This document shows, piece by piece, positions 11,987 to 62,829 of a DNA stretch of 64,000 nucleotides (positions within the stretch are counted from its first letter, which is position 1; the number at the start of each line of letters is the position of its first letter). The DNA is from Silurus meridionalis. Taxonomy: Eukaryota > Chordata > Actinopteri > Siluriformes > Siluridae. Location: positions 22,043,400 to 22,107,399 of the forward strand of contig NC_060892.1 in the NCBI RefSeq assembly GCF_014805685.1. Direction: 5' to 3'. The position numbers and the translations under genes were made by a program. Under the pieces are notes generated by a model. That model did not search any database and was not told the origin of the DNA. It was given only the letters and a program-made list of their open reading frames with translations.

Positions 11987-12520
11987 TTTACATTTACATT
12001 TGCGGCATTTAGCAGACGCCCTTATCCAGAGCGACGTACAAACGTGCTTTAAATCTCTAGTAATGAATAAATCTACACTGGTACGCAAGATTACAAACTC
12101 AATATAACTATAACTCGAATTCTACAAACTTGGAAAGTGCTAATGTAGGTATTTTAGAAAGAGGTAGGTCTTCAGTCGTCGCTTAAAGATAATCAGGGAC
12201 TCTGCTGTACGGACATCTAGGGGAAGTTCATTCCACCAACTCGGTGCCAGAACAGAGAAGGGCCTAGAATTGTACTTACCTCTCATTCTGAGAGAAGGTG
12301 GTTTTTGTCTCAAGATATTGTAATTTCCAGAAGTTTCAAATGTTTGTATAACCTCATTTAATATCCTAAATTCTCCATAAACACAGGCCCCATGAACTCT
12401 CACTATGTGGTCCACAGTTAGGGATAATGACCTGTGTACTGGGCAATACAAGAGCTTCTTTTGGCAAAAAAATATATCAAGCAATTGAAAGGGGCTGCAG
12501 TAAAGGCCTGGCAAAGCATC
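11987..12520 (-). mobile_element. Non-LTR retrotransposon 3' fragment (family 2), uninterrupted
   Basis: The minus-strand frame at 12514-12140 encodes 124 residues resembling the C-terminal end of an L2/CR1-like polymerase, with SLTVDHIVRVHGACVYGEF, SVLAPSWWNELPLDV and LIIFKRRLKTYLF. The 3' end at 11987-12030 is the TAAATG-type tail. It is the intact-site counterpart of the fragment split by the RTE at 8326. Confidence 0.65.
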
Positions 12521-12555
12521 TCAAAGAAAAAAAAAGTCAGAATTGTTTTGTATAG

Positions 12556-13582
12556 AGGTGTCAAATTCAATTGCACCGGGGGCCAAAACTCAAAGCACAC
12601 TTTAGGTCGCGGGCCGAACAGGAGAAACATTTATTGAACACACTAAAACTAAATGATTTTTTTTTACATAAATATGAATAAAAACCACACAGGAATATTA
12701 TTCCAGAATAAATAATATTAAACTTTTTATAACTTAAAATACTTTGCTCTCCAAAAAAATATCTCCTGTCAAAATTATACAAGTTAGAAATATGAACATG
12801 CTGCAAAAAACCCTGAACAAATAAATAAAAATTGTGCTTTTAAGTAAACGTTAAAATAACAACAAATCAAAACAATCAAATTTCTTTGCTATTATGGCAT
12901 TTTATAAAAAATAATCTTAAACTTTAAATAACTTAAAATATTTTGCTCTCCATAAAAATATCTCCTGTGAAACACCAGACGTCTCACACCTTCATCATGC
13001 AGCTCTTCAGAAACTCTCCCTCAGTAAATAAGCGGCTGATGTGCCTCTGATTTCTCCTCTGTTTTCCCACCAGCTTCACTTTGTGATTTTGCTCTGGTGA
13101 AACACGTCTCCTAAAATGTCAGATTCTTCTTTAACTCTTCTACTTTCTGTATCTTCTGTATCCGTAGCTTCTCCTGATGTTTTGTCTCGTAGTTCCGTCT
13201 TAGATTCAATTCCTTAATTACAGCCACATTCGCTCCACAAATAAGACACGTGTTTACCGGCAGTGTCAGTAAACATGTACTCAGAATCCCATCGGTTTTG
13301 AAAGGCTCTGTTTTCAGAATTCACTTTTCTCTTGGTCATTGTGAGGAGCTTCAAAATAACCGTACAATAAGGTTAAATCAACAGAAGCTCGACTTGATTG
13401 ACGCTGGAATGTTCCCAGGTAGTCTAGCGTTCGGTAAGGCAGCTGAAGCGCTGCATTATGGGATCTGTAGTTTGTGTTATCAGCGCTTCATATCGCCAGG
13501 ACATTAATAACAATAATAATAGCTCTTTATAAAATCATCTCGCCAGATGTGGCCTGCGGGCCTTGAGTTTGACACATATGGT
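12556..13582. mobile_element. hAT-like non-autonomous DNA transposon
   Basis: Left end GTGTCAAATTCAATTGCACC and right end (reverse complement) GTGTCAAACTCAAGGCCCGC form imperfect terminal inverted repeats of a type common in vertebrate hAT/Charlie elements. The interior has no transposase frame and includes two related AT-rich stretches (12715-12760 and 12920-12965). I could not align a clean 8-bp target duplication, so the exact ends are uncertain. Confidence 0.6.
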
Positions 13583-13663
13583 ATAGCGTATTGGTTCCAG
13601 ACTTTAGGTTCTCTTAAACTATTGAAATAATTCTGCTATTTATGTTTAAGCAATTACATTTTT

Positions 13664-13734
13664 GCCTATAACAAAAAACATGGCTGTAATTCCTAAACCA
13701 TTTAGGAATTACAGCCATGTTTTTTGTTATAGGC
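13664..13734. repeat. Perfect inverted repeat, 34-bp arms, 3-bp loop
   Basis: Arm 1 (13664-13697) and arm 2 (13701-13734) are exact reverse complements around the loop CCA. Arms begin GCCTATAACA and end CCTAAA. With one bulged base the pairing continues a few A/T pairs outward. It is not part of any element I recognise. Confidence 0.95.
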
Positions 13735-14639
13735 TAAAATTTAAAACCGTTGCACTAAAAAAAAAGAAGTTTGAAAGAAAGCTAAAAAAAATCAACACTT
13801 CAACAACATTTTAAATGCATTACACAACAACTGCATGCAAACACCAAGCAACATGATGTATGACAACTAATCCAGTTAAGTCCCTGTTTCAGAATGGGTC
13901 CAGTGTAAAGAATTAACCATTTGAGCCTCAAACAAATTAACTATATCAAAGCCAAATTAGCAATTATAGGGTGTAAATGTAGGTTGAAACAATTTGCTGA
14001 TGTTTCTAAATTTATGAATGCTCATCCAGAATGCTGTCAGAGCCTCAGGCAACTGGGCTCAGGTGTGTGACCTAATTTCCTCTCTAAAAGGACATTCTCA
14101 GGTACAAGCACCAGTCAAACCCAGGGTATATGTGCTTAATATAGCATTGGTGAGGTAAAGGAACACAAAATGCACAATAATTATAGATATTTGATGTTCA
14201 TATTGGTGTATATACTGTTTACACACTCACCTCAGTGACATGGCTAAGATGGACACCGAGTACATTTCCTTAAATTTTTGAAAATGTGTTTCTTTAAACA
14301 TACAGTTGAGAATGATGGTTGTAACAACAAAAAGACAGTTGCCATTTGTCTGTTAGAAGACAAAGAAGAAAAGATGGACAAAAGGAAAAAGAAAAGGGAG
14401 GACACACTGGCTCCACTCAAGTTAAATACATCAAAAGACAATTCAAGCTTTTCCAGCTTTAATATGAAAAACTCAACGAATGCATTAATCATAAAATCCA
14501 TGTTTAAAGAGGGAGTAGTGAGGAAAGTCAACTGGCCATCATCTATTCATTATTCTAACCACCCATCCATTCATTCATACAGCAGCTGTTTCTACTTTTT
14601 TAATAAAAATCTTCTTAATAGGCTGATAGTAAGTAAGTA
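13735..14639. other. Intronic DNA, no gene seen
   Basis: AT-rich. An open frame of 161 codons at 14278-14763 is lysine- and asparagine-rich with no recognisable domain, no family resemblance and a 3' part that overlaps the Tc1 remnant starting near 14640. I do not call it a gene. Confidence 0.5.
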
Positions 14640-15450
14640 TAGTAATTACAGTGCCTGTGAAAAGTTTGAAAACATCTACTCTTTTACAGTTTTTAAGACA
14701 TGCATGTTCCGATTGTTTATTTGCAACAAACTTAATAAAAGGAAAAAACACAGAATAACTTGACAGTCAAAGACTAGAACAAGGTCCTGTGGACAAATTA
14801 GTCCAAATTTGACATTTTTGTCTCTAACAGGAGCATGTATGTAAGAATTGAAAAGATGTTAGCAAACTGTCTCACACCCACAGTCAAACATGGAGATAGA
14901 AGCTTAATGGTTTAGGGTTGTTTTGGAGCAGGGATTTATTCCAGGTGAAAGGTATACTGAACTAACATGGATACTATACCATACTTGGCTAACTAGAACC
15001 AACTTCACCACACAAGAAGACAATGACCCAAAGCATATGTCCAAGCTCTGTAAGCAATATTTAGAGTGCAAACTGTCGACTGAAGTATCATGGAATGACC
15101 TGCCTAGTCACGGCACTTAAATCCTATTGAACTGCTCTGGGGTGAACTGAATCTCAAAGACAGAAAGAAATATCAATCTAGCATAGAACACCCTTGCCAA
15201 GTTTTCCAAGAGGCATGGCAAAGTATTTCAGCTGAATGTTTGGAGAAATTTACTGAAGTGACAAACAAGAGTGTGTAAAGCTGTTATTTATGCTAACAGA
15301 TAATTTTTTTAATAAATATTGTTTAACATCTGTAAATGTATACATTTGTTTGCTCAAAATTAATTTCATTATGTTAAATTACCTAGTTTCATGCAAATAA
15401 ACAAGAGGAAAATGCATATGTCGCGCAAAAATGATGTTCTGAGAGACAGT
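14640..15450 (+). mobile_element. Tc1/mariner remnant
   Basis: Begins near CAGTGCCTGTGAAAAGTTTG and ends near GAGACAGTGCATG. Frame-hopping translation shows a transposase middle region: an open frame at 14923-15120 includes QEDNDPKHMSKLCKQYL, matching the second catalytic Asp block (normally QDNDPKHTS), followed by a decayed NPIE region. Many stops mean it is inactive. The 420 bases to exon 10 show nothing. Confidence 0.65.
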
Positions 15451-15858
15451 GCATGTCCGAACGTTCGTAAAAAATTAATATCAGCATTAATCTCCAAACA
15501 TACTATATGGTGCTTCTCACACTGATCAATGCTATCATTGCAAAAATAAGAAGTGACAGGACATTTATTAAATATTATTAATGATCACAGAGTTTTGTGC
15601 CATTCTGCATTATGCATGCCATCCTTCATCGCTTTGCGACAGGCCACTACACAATTTTATATTTTCTTGATTGAGACAGAGAGAGACACAATAAGGGTCA
15701 AAACCCCTCACTAAACTAAAGTAGGTTTAACTAACACCTGATATTTAATTCTTATAGAATTGATAGAAGACATATTTTAGTGTTGTTGTCTGATAACGGA
15801 TGAAATAAAAACAGCTATTGTTTATGCATTTAACACAGCAAAGTGAAATGTGTGCTTA

Positions 15859-43924
<28,066 letters not shown>

Positions 43925-43990
43925 TCTGGCTTCTTCTGACGTCTTCCGGGTGAAAATGGTTCAACCGGAAGTGCGTTGATGACGTCACTT
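43925..43990 (-). promoter_or_regulatory. PRMT3 core promoter, TATA-less, CRE and ETS motifs
   Basis: Within 65 bases upstream of the ATG, read on the minus strand: a perfect palindromic CRE TGACGTCA (43980-43987), an ETS-type CACTTCCGG (43965-43973), a second ETS-type CCCGGAAG (43943-43950) and a CRE-like AGACGTCA (43937-43944). There is no TATA box. This resembles housekeeping promoters of vertebrates. Transcription start is inferred to lie among these sites. Confidence 0.7.
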
Positions 43991-44689
43991 GAAAACTGGC
44001 GTTATTTCGTTAAACCCGTATTAGGTCATGTTTTTTTTGCGATTATCCTCGTACACAATTATTTTGGATTAAATTTTTATAGTTTCAAGTTTCTAAACTG
44101 TAGGGAGCTTACGGACTTCTCTCTATTATTTAAGGATGTTTTGTTTGGTTTCTATACTATGGGAAAAAAGGCAAATATGATGAGACTTTTGTTATGAATC
44201 TTTTATTACTGCTTGCCAAATTTCATATTCATCGTAGTTAATGAATTCGTCAAAATCTCCTATTCGTTGTTTTTGAAAAGGAAGTCCGGCATGTGCTACC
44301 GTTTTCATTTATTTTGATATTTTTTACATTTATATGCTGTAATTACTTTATAATTGGCGCTTTGCTTTAATTAACATTTCATTTAAACATTTAATTTTCT
44401 TGACTTTTTTAACATTTGTCCTGTATCTATATTTTTATGTACTTCTACACTTGCTTTGTGTATGTAAAATTTGATACCCTGGCAAAATTAAAAGAAGAAA
44501 AATAAAAACAACCGGTTTGACACTCTTTAAACTGTCAGAATTTCAGATACAAGTGCTGCTGGTCCAGTACCTGATTTACAAACATAAGTTCAGTCCTCAT
44601 TGCTACTTAATTTGGAACAACAAATATATTCTTTACAAAAATCAGTCACCGACACTGGTTTAACAATAATATCGGTTTATCGTGTCCTA
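43991..44689. other. Intergenic, no feature
   Basis: AT-rich. A 73-codon frame at 43976-44197 starts inside the promoter motifs and has no resemblance to a known protein. Confidence 0.5.
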
Positions 44690-46985
44690 CCTGAGTCAAT
44701 CTACCTCTTAATACCATCATTATGACCCCACGAGCATAGGAATCCTCAATAGTAAACAAAAATGCAGAATAACAAAGTGCTGCATGACAGACAGGTATCT
44801 CATGCAGTACGGATGAATGCCAAAACTAAGAAACTCAATGAACAGAATTCAACAAGTCTCCTTTCACTGCAGCCACAGCTGCACACCTGCATGCATTATT
44901 TCTAGCATAAGCATCAATATTAACCTCGTAAAATGGTTTTCCTGGATATTGACAAATTCAGCAAATTGTGTGTTTTTGTGCAAAATCTACAGGAAAGAGA
45001 ATGCAAGAAGATGCCTGCTGGGGGCCTTGGAGTGATTAAATGGCAAAGTCTGACTGGTTAAAACAAGTTTCAAGTAACATGGATTTTAACCTACCAAAAG
45101 CCTGCACTGTTATGTAATGGCTGAAATCTGATCGGATAGGAACTCCAACCTGAAATTACACTCAGATGTGCTGCTGCTAGAACAGTGGATGACAAAGTAC
45201 ACAAAGCAGGTACTTGAGTAAATGTAGAGATAAGGTAAGCCTTCAGGGGCCACAGCAAATTACATTTACTTCATTACTGTCCACCACTGCTTAATACATT
45301 TTCTTCTTCTTCTTTCAACTGCTCCCTAGGGGTCACCACAGCAGATCTTATTCCTGTCTTACTCCTACTGACTTTCATTCCCCTATTCTCCAGTGTCTAT
45401 CTCCACCTCTCCAGGCCTTTCTCAACCTGCTCCCTACTCTCACCACGAACATCATAGTCAATAAAGACTCCTGTCTGACCTTGTCCATGAACTTGTCCAT
45501 CACCACAGCCAACAGGAAAGGGCTCAAAGCTGATACTTGATACAGTCCAACCTCCAACTTGAACCGGTCTGTCATTCCTACTGCACACTTCAATGCTGTC
45601 ACACTGTCCTCATACATGTCCTGCACCACTTTCACATACTTCTCTGCCATACCTGATTTCCTTACACAGTACCACAACTCCTCTCTCCACCCTGTTGTAC
45701 CATTTGGCTTCCACTACGCTTTCCCATAACTTCATGGTGTGACTAATTAACTTGATTCCCCTGTAGTTACTGCAGGTCTGCACATGTCCCTTATTTTTAA
45801 AATTGGTACCAGCACACTCCTTTTCCATTCCTCAGGCTCATCTCACCTTCCAAAATCGTGTTGAACAACCTGGTTAAAAACTCCATTGTCATCTTTCCTG
45901 AACATCTCTATGCTTCTACCAGTATGTCATCTGGTCCTACCTACTTTTCACTCTTCATCCTCTTAATCGCTGCTCTCACTCCCTTCTTACTAATCCTATC
46001 CACTTCCTGCTTCACCATCTCCACATCATCCGATCTTCTGTCTCACTCATTTTCCTCATTCATCAGATGCTCAAAATACTCCCTCCACACCCAACTTGCG
46101 TGCTGCAGCTTCCCAGCTCCTTCCCAGCTCCTTCCCTCTGCCTGGCAAATCAGTACAAATCCTTTTCCCCTTCCTTATTGTCCAAATTCTCATACAACTC
46201 CTAATATGCCTTTTCCATTGCTTTTGCCACATCCCTTTTCACCTGCTGCCGCATCTCCTTGTACTCCTGCCTACTTTTTTCATCTCTCTGTCGATTCCAG
46301 TTTTTTGTGTCACCAACCTTTTTCACCTTATGCTTTCCTACACTTCCTAATTCCACCACCACATCTCTTTGTCTTCCTTTCTCTTTTCAGATATCACACC
46401 AAGTAACTTCCTAGCTATCTCCCTCATCACTTTTGCAGTAGTTGCCAATGTTCCTGGCCTGACTCCCCTTTCACTTGGTCTCCTGCACACACAACATGTC
46501 TACATTTCTCCTCTACATCAGCTAACTCGCTCCCATAACTAGTCATAGTACCAACATTTTAAGTACCAACTCTAACCTCCACTCCCCTCCACTTCTCCTT
46601 TCCCTGCTGTCTCTGTAGACGTCTTCCTGAAGGAAGGAGGAAGACGTCTACATTGCCCAATTTCCACCAGTACCCTGTTGGCTAATAATACCTGTGGCAG
46701 TCGTTGGTAAGCCAGGCCTCGACCGATTTGGTATGGAATTCAAGTTTGTGATCTACATATTTGATTTGTCACGTTTTATGCTAGATGCCCTTCCTAACAG
46801 TACGCTCCACATTTATCCCGGCTTGAGACTGGCACTAAAAGTTCACTGGCTTGTGCAACCCTAATGGCTAGTTTCACTTTTTAATACATATTGACAAAAA
46901 TATATTAAAACATAAGTCAGTGATTCTGATAGAGATTAGACCAGCAAAGAAGACCTGGCTGGCACTGGTGGCCTGCCACTTGCCT
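44690..46985 (+). mobile_element. hAT/ZMYM-like element remains, interrupted by an RTE LINE
   Basis: AATCTACCTCTTAATACCAT at 44699 and GCAGAATAACAAAGTGCTGC match the left part of the element at 56572, and CTGGTGGCCTGCCACTTG at 46964-46981 is the inverse of that element's left terminus GCAGTGGCAGGCC. An RTE LINE occupies 45300-46874 between them. The left terminus itself was not found and the interior is degenerate. Confidence 0.5.
45300..46874 (-). mobile_element. RTE/BovB-like LINE, internally deleted
   Basis: The minus strand begins with CTAGCCATTAGGGTTGCACA (element 5' end) at 46874 and ends in AAGAAGAAGAA at 45300, so both termini are present. About half the element is missing, including most of the endonuclease. 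RT pieces remain: VQTCSNYRGIKLISHTMKLW, and VGMTDRFKLEVGLYQVSALS in place of the usual GLHQGSALS. Confidence 0.8.
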
Positions 46986-47819
46986 GACAATCGGCAGCTT
47001 TCATATGGTTGAGTTTTTTTTCCACATATAAAATACCTGTCACTTGACAGGAAGTTGCAATTGCAATGGATGCTGTGGGATCAAATATCTTACTGACTAA
47101 ATTCTTACTGAATGAGATCTTAGGTCTCTTTGTCCCATCCCTTTGAGACTAGAATCAGGACGTCAGGATGTTTTTATCTGCTCTGGTTCTTAACGGAAGA
47201 ATTTGAGTATTTTTCAGAACCAGACTGGCATATGTTGTGTCCTAATGAAATGGCCACTTTGATAACATTCCATTGAAAAAGTGTGGACTCTAAATATTTT
47301 AAAATATTTAATTACCAATAAGTTCAAGGATGTATGTTTATTGAAAACATTTTTTTCTATTCATTGGTCCTTTATGTTACATCTGTGGTGCTAAATTTTA
47401 ATCAGTTTTTTCATTAATCTACAGCTTTGTTTTTAAAAGACTTTTGCATCTTAGTACATATATTTCCATCACAGATGTGCTTAGCCCTATTTTTCTGTTT
47501 TGTTGATATTTATTTAAACCCAGACTCCTCCACTATTTTCTGCAGGTATTTTGTGCTCAACACCAGCTACTGAAAAAAGGTTTAAAATGAAAATGCTTTA
47601 ATGGGGTTCTCTCTGTATTTTCTTTATGCCTAAAATGATGATCTGATAACATTTCAGGTTAATTTTATGCATAAATAAATCTATTTTTATTTGTCTTGTA
47701 TAAAATGTATGTGATTATTTCTTATTTGCTTGTAATTGGTAAACTTAAACTAAACTTGGACTATCAACAAAGGTTTTATAAAAAGTTTGGGTTCCCTTTT
47801 GAGTTCGATTCCTCTCAAG
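46986..47819. other. Intergenic, no feature
   Basis: AT-rich with no gene-like structure. Confidence 0.5.
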
Positions 47820-47990
47820 GTTTCTTCCTTATACTAGTATAGTTTTTACTTGCCACAGCCACCACTGGCTTGCTCATTATAGACAAACTTATACATTCTA
47901 TTATTACCACTTTATCTGTATAAAGCTGCACTGATACAATATCCATTGTTAAAAGCACTGTACAAAATGAAATGAATTGAGCTCTACACT
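47820..47990 (+). repeat. Dispersed repeat tail (family 1)
   Basis: TATAAAGCTGCACTGATACA, ATTGTTAAAAGCACTGTACA and a terminal AAAATGAAATGAATTGAG match the tail at 5180-5300. Confidence 0.6.
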
Positions 47991-48149
47991 GCAATCAGCA
48001 CTGCTCATTGCTTGCTAAATGAATCCCTACAATGACTAATCTATATCTCTATAATAATGTGGGAAAGGTTTTTAACAAAAGATCAGATTTGTTTTATTAA
48101 ATGTATTAAATTAACAGACCAAAATATAGTAACAGTATGGAATCAATTT

Positions 48150-48332
48150 GACATAATGGCCTCAAATACATGCAGCACAACAAAGTATTGAGTTCAGCTC
48201 TTGCAATACATTCAAATATGCTTTTATTTAGTTATTTTATGAATTTCAGTGTTTGTACATCATTAATTCATGTCAATTTGCTCCAAATAAATAAATAAAC
48301 AAACATTTATCATTTATTAACCATCATTCAAA

Positions 48333-48400
<68 letters not shown>

Positions 48401-48429
48401 ATTGCACAAAACAGTCACAGGAATGATAT

Positions 48430-48440
<11 letters not shown>
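48150..48440. repeat. Direct repeat D, copy 1
   Basis: GACATAATGGCCTCAAATAC through the first (AT)n tract to GTCACAGGAATGATATA. It recurs at 49891-50180 with only a 2-base insertion and AT-length differences. The Tc1 element follows copy 1. Confidence 0.9.

Positions 48441-48490
<50 letters not shown>
48336..48490. repeat. (AT)n microsatellite pair
   Basis: Two long AT tracts (48336-48396 and 48427-48490) flank a unique 30-base stretch. Predicted IYIYIY peptides are repeat translations. Confidence 0.95.
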
Positions 48491-48493
<3 letters not shown>

Positions 48494-49890
48494 GAGTGCA
48501 GAATTATTAGGCAAGTTGTATTTTGAGGATTAATTTTATTTGAGGATTTAATTTGAACAACAACCATGTTCTCAATGAACACAAAAAACTCATTAATATC
48601 AAAGCTGAATATTTTTGGAAGTAGTTTTAGTTTTAGCTATTTTAGGGGATATCTGTGTGTGCAGGTGACTATTACTGTGCATAATTATTAGGCAACAACA
48701 AAAACAAATTCATACCCATTTCAATTATTTATTTTTACCAGTGAAACCAATATAACATCTCAACATTCACAAATATACATTTCTGACATTCAAAAACCAA
48801 ACAAAAACAAATCAGTGACCAATATAGCCACCTTTCTTTGCAAGGACACTCAAAAGCCTGCCATCCATGGATTCTGTCAGTGTTTTGATCTGTTCACCAT
48901 CAACATTGCGTGCAGCAGCAACCACAACCTCCCAGACACTGTTCAGAGAGGTGTACTGTTTTCCCTCCTTGTAAATCGCACATTTGATGATGGACCACAG
49001 GTTCTCAATGGGGTTCAGATCAGGTGAACAAGGAGGCCATATCATTAGATTTTCTTCTTTTATACCCTTTCTTGCCAGCCACGCTGTGGAGTACTTGGGC
49101 GTGTGTGATGGAGCATTGTCCTGCATGAAAATCATGTTTTCTTGAAGGATGCAGACTTCTTCCTGTACCACTGCTTGAAGAAGGTGTCTTCCAGAAACTG
49201 GCAGTAGGACTGGGAGTTCAGCTTGACTCCATCCTCAACCCGAAAAGGCCCCACAAGCTCATCTTTGATGATACCAGCCCAAACCAGTACTCCACCTCCA
49301 CCTTGCTGGCGTCTGAGTCGGACTGGAGCTCTCTGCCCTTTACCAATCCAGCCACGGGCCCATCCATCTGGCCCATCAAGACTCACTCTCATTTCATCAG
49401 TCCATAAAACCTTAGAAAAATCAGTCTTGAGATATTTCTTGGCCCAGTCTTGACGTTTCAGCTTGTGTGTCTTGTTCAGTGGTGGTCGACTTTCTGCCTT
49501 TCTTACCTTGGCCATGTCTCTGAGTATTGCACACCTTGTGCTTTTGGGCACTCAGTGATGTTGCAGCTCTGAAATATGGCCAAACTGGTGGCAAGTGGCA
49601 TCTTGGCAGCTGCACGCTTGACTTTTCTCAGTTCACGGGCAGTTATTTTGCGCCTTGGTTTTCCACACGCTTCTTGCGACCCTGTCGACTATTTTGAATG
49701 AAACGCTTGATTGTTCGATGATCACGCTTCAGAAGCTTGGCTATTTTAAGACTGCTGCATCCCTCTGCAATATATCTCACTATTTTTGACTTTTCTGAGC
49801 CTGTCAAGTCCTTCTTTTGACCCATTTTGCCAAAGGAAAGGAAGTTGCCTAATAATTATGCACACCTGATATAGGGTGTTGATGTCATTA
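48491..49890 (-). mobile_element. Tc1-like element, frameshifted, right end truncated
   Basis: Left terminus CAGGAGTGCAGAATTATTAG lies next to the AT tract. Subterminal copies GTGCATAATTATTAGGCAAC (48676) and GTTGCCTAATAATTATGCAC (49844) are inverted. Minus-strand transposase pieces are an HTH domain (49825-49643, GSEKSKIVRYIAEGCSSLKI), WTDEMRVSLDGPDGWARGW (49551-49132) and MQDNAPSHTP with SPDLNPIENLWSIIK (49171-48812). A frameshift separates the last two near 49150. The element stops at a duplication junction at about 49890 rather than at a second outer terminus. Confidence 0.8.
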
Positions 49891-50071
49891 GACATAATGG
49901 CCTCAAATACATGCAGCACAACAAAGTATTGAGTTCAGCTCTTGCAATACATATTCAAATATGCTTTTATTTAGTTATTTTATGAATTTCAGTGTTTGTA
50001 CATCATTAATTCATGTCAATTTGCTCCAAATAAATAAATAAACAAACATTTATCATTTATTAACCATCATT

Positions 50072-50143
<72 letters not shown>

Positions 50144-50180
50144 ATTGCACAAAACAGTCACAGGAATGATATACGTATAT
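49891..50180. repeat. Direct repeat D, copy 2
   Basis: Second copy of 48150-48440. Here the AT tract leads into a different MITE instead of the Tc1 element, so this copy is empty for the Tc1. Confidence 0.9.
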
Positions 50181-50181
50181 A

Positions 50182-50235
<54 letters not shown>

Positions 50236-50236
<1 letters not shown>

Positions 50237-50757
50237 AGTACAGACCAAAAGTTTGGACACACCTTCTCATTCAAAGAGTTTTCTTTATTTTCATGACTAT
50301 GAAAATTGTACAGTCACACTGAAGGCATCAAGGGCTATTTGACCTATTTGCACCAGATGACCTGGCCTCCAAAGTCACCGACCTCAACCCAATCGAGATG
50401 GTTTTGGGGTGAGCTGGTAAACAGAGTGAAGGCAAAAGGGCCAACAAGTGCCAAGCATCTCTGGGAACTCCTTCAAGACTGTTGGAAGACCATTTCAGGT
50501 GACTACCTCTTGAAGCTCATCAAGAGAATGCCAAGAGTGTGCAAAGCAGTAATCAAAACAAAAGGTGGCTACTTTGAAGAATATGACATTTTTCAGTTGT
50601 TTCACACTTTTTTTGTTATGTATATAATTCCATATATAATTCCACGTGTTAATTCATAGATTTGATGCCTTTAGTGTGAATATACAATTTTCATAGTCAT
50701 GAAAATAAAGAAAACTCTTTGAATGAGAAGATGTGTCCAAACTTTTGGTCTGTACTG
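50236..50757 (+). mobile_element. Tc1 element, internally deleted, long TIRs
   Basis: Perfect or near-perfect terminal repeats of about 70 bases, beginning CAGTACAGACCAAAAGTTTG and ending in the reverse complement. The interior keeps only the C-terminal part of the transposase: WGELVNRVKAKGPTSAKHLW, LLQDCWKTISGDYLLKLIKR and AVIKTKGGYFEE. It sits inside an AT microsatellite; the right flank is TA, the left flank is CA. Confidence 0.9.
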
Positions 50758-50839
50758 TATATATATTTATTTATTTAGAGAGGGAGAGAGTTTCACTAAT
50801 GCATTAATGCTGCACTGCCTAGTAAAATAAAGTGACTGA

Positions 50840-50845
50840 TTTATT
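50840..50845 (-). terminator. HTATIP2 distal poly-A signal AATAAA
   Basis: TTTATT on the plus strand gives AATAAA on the minus strand, about 245 bases downstream of the distal stop codon. It lies just outside the duplicated unit, so only the distal terminal exon has it. The proximal terminal exon has other AATAAA candidates at 52255-52260 and 52225-52230. Confidence 0.55.
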
Positions 50846-51090
50846 ACAACAATAAATAGTGGAGGATTACATTCATTTGCGTGTTTGATAATGCAAGTAT
50901 ACATCAGACTGAGCACCAGGAAGTGAATAAAGAAAAGTTTAAAGATGAACAGAAAGATCCCTTATGTTTTGACATGTCCCTTTACACAAGGCAATTTGCT
51001 CTGAAAATAATATCACCAAATCACAAAACATCCCTTTATGGATTAGAAATTTAAAGCACCCAGATACATGACACTTGAACAATCCACAGA

Positions 51091-62717
<11,627 letters not shown>

Positions 62718-62782
62718 TACAGGTTTCACATAGAAACACAACTGGGCTGATTCGCAAACTTCCGCGTTGCAGTGCCTGGCAA

Positions 62783-62794
62783 TGCGCATGCGCA
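62783..62794. promoter_or_regulatory. NRF1 binding site, HTATIP2 promoter
   Basis: TGCGCATGCGCA is a perfect palindromic match to the NRF1 consensus YGCGCAYGCGCR, 66 bases upstream of the chosen ATG. NRF1 sites are typical of TATA-less housekeeping promoters close to the start site. Confidence 0.7.
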
Positions 62795-62829
62795 GAAAAC
62801 CTCCTTCGCTCAACGATGTGTACTTCACA

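Larger units (their letters stand above)
9779..12327 (+). repeat. Tandem duplication A, copy 2 (LINE-empty)
   Basis: Near-identical to 5754-8326. After AATTTC at 12327 it continues into CAGAAGTTTC, the natural continuation of the family 2 element, whereas copy 1 runs into the RTE LINE at the equivalent base. It therefore shows the pre-insertion state of the LINE target. Shared decay, such as the same TGA in the transposase, shows that the copies separated late. Confidence 0.85.

Noticed and set aside
13664..13734. microRNA hairpin
   Set aside because: Perfect 34-bp arms with a 3-base loop are unlike a pre-miRNA, which has a larger loop and mismatches. No expression evidence.
14278..14763. 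161-codon plus-strand frame as a gene
   Set aside because: Lys/Asn-rich low-complexity sequence overlapping a Tc1 remnant; no family resemblance and no splice structure.
48317..50342. Frames rich in IYIYIY
   Set aside because: They are translations of AT microsatellites.
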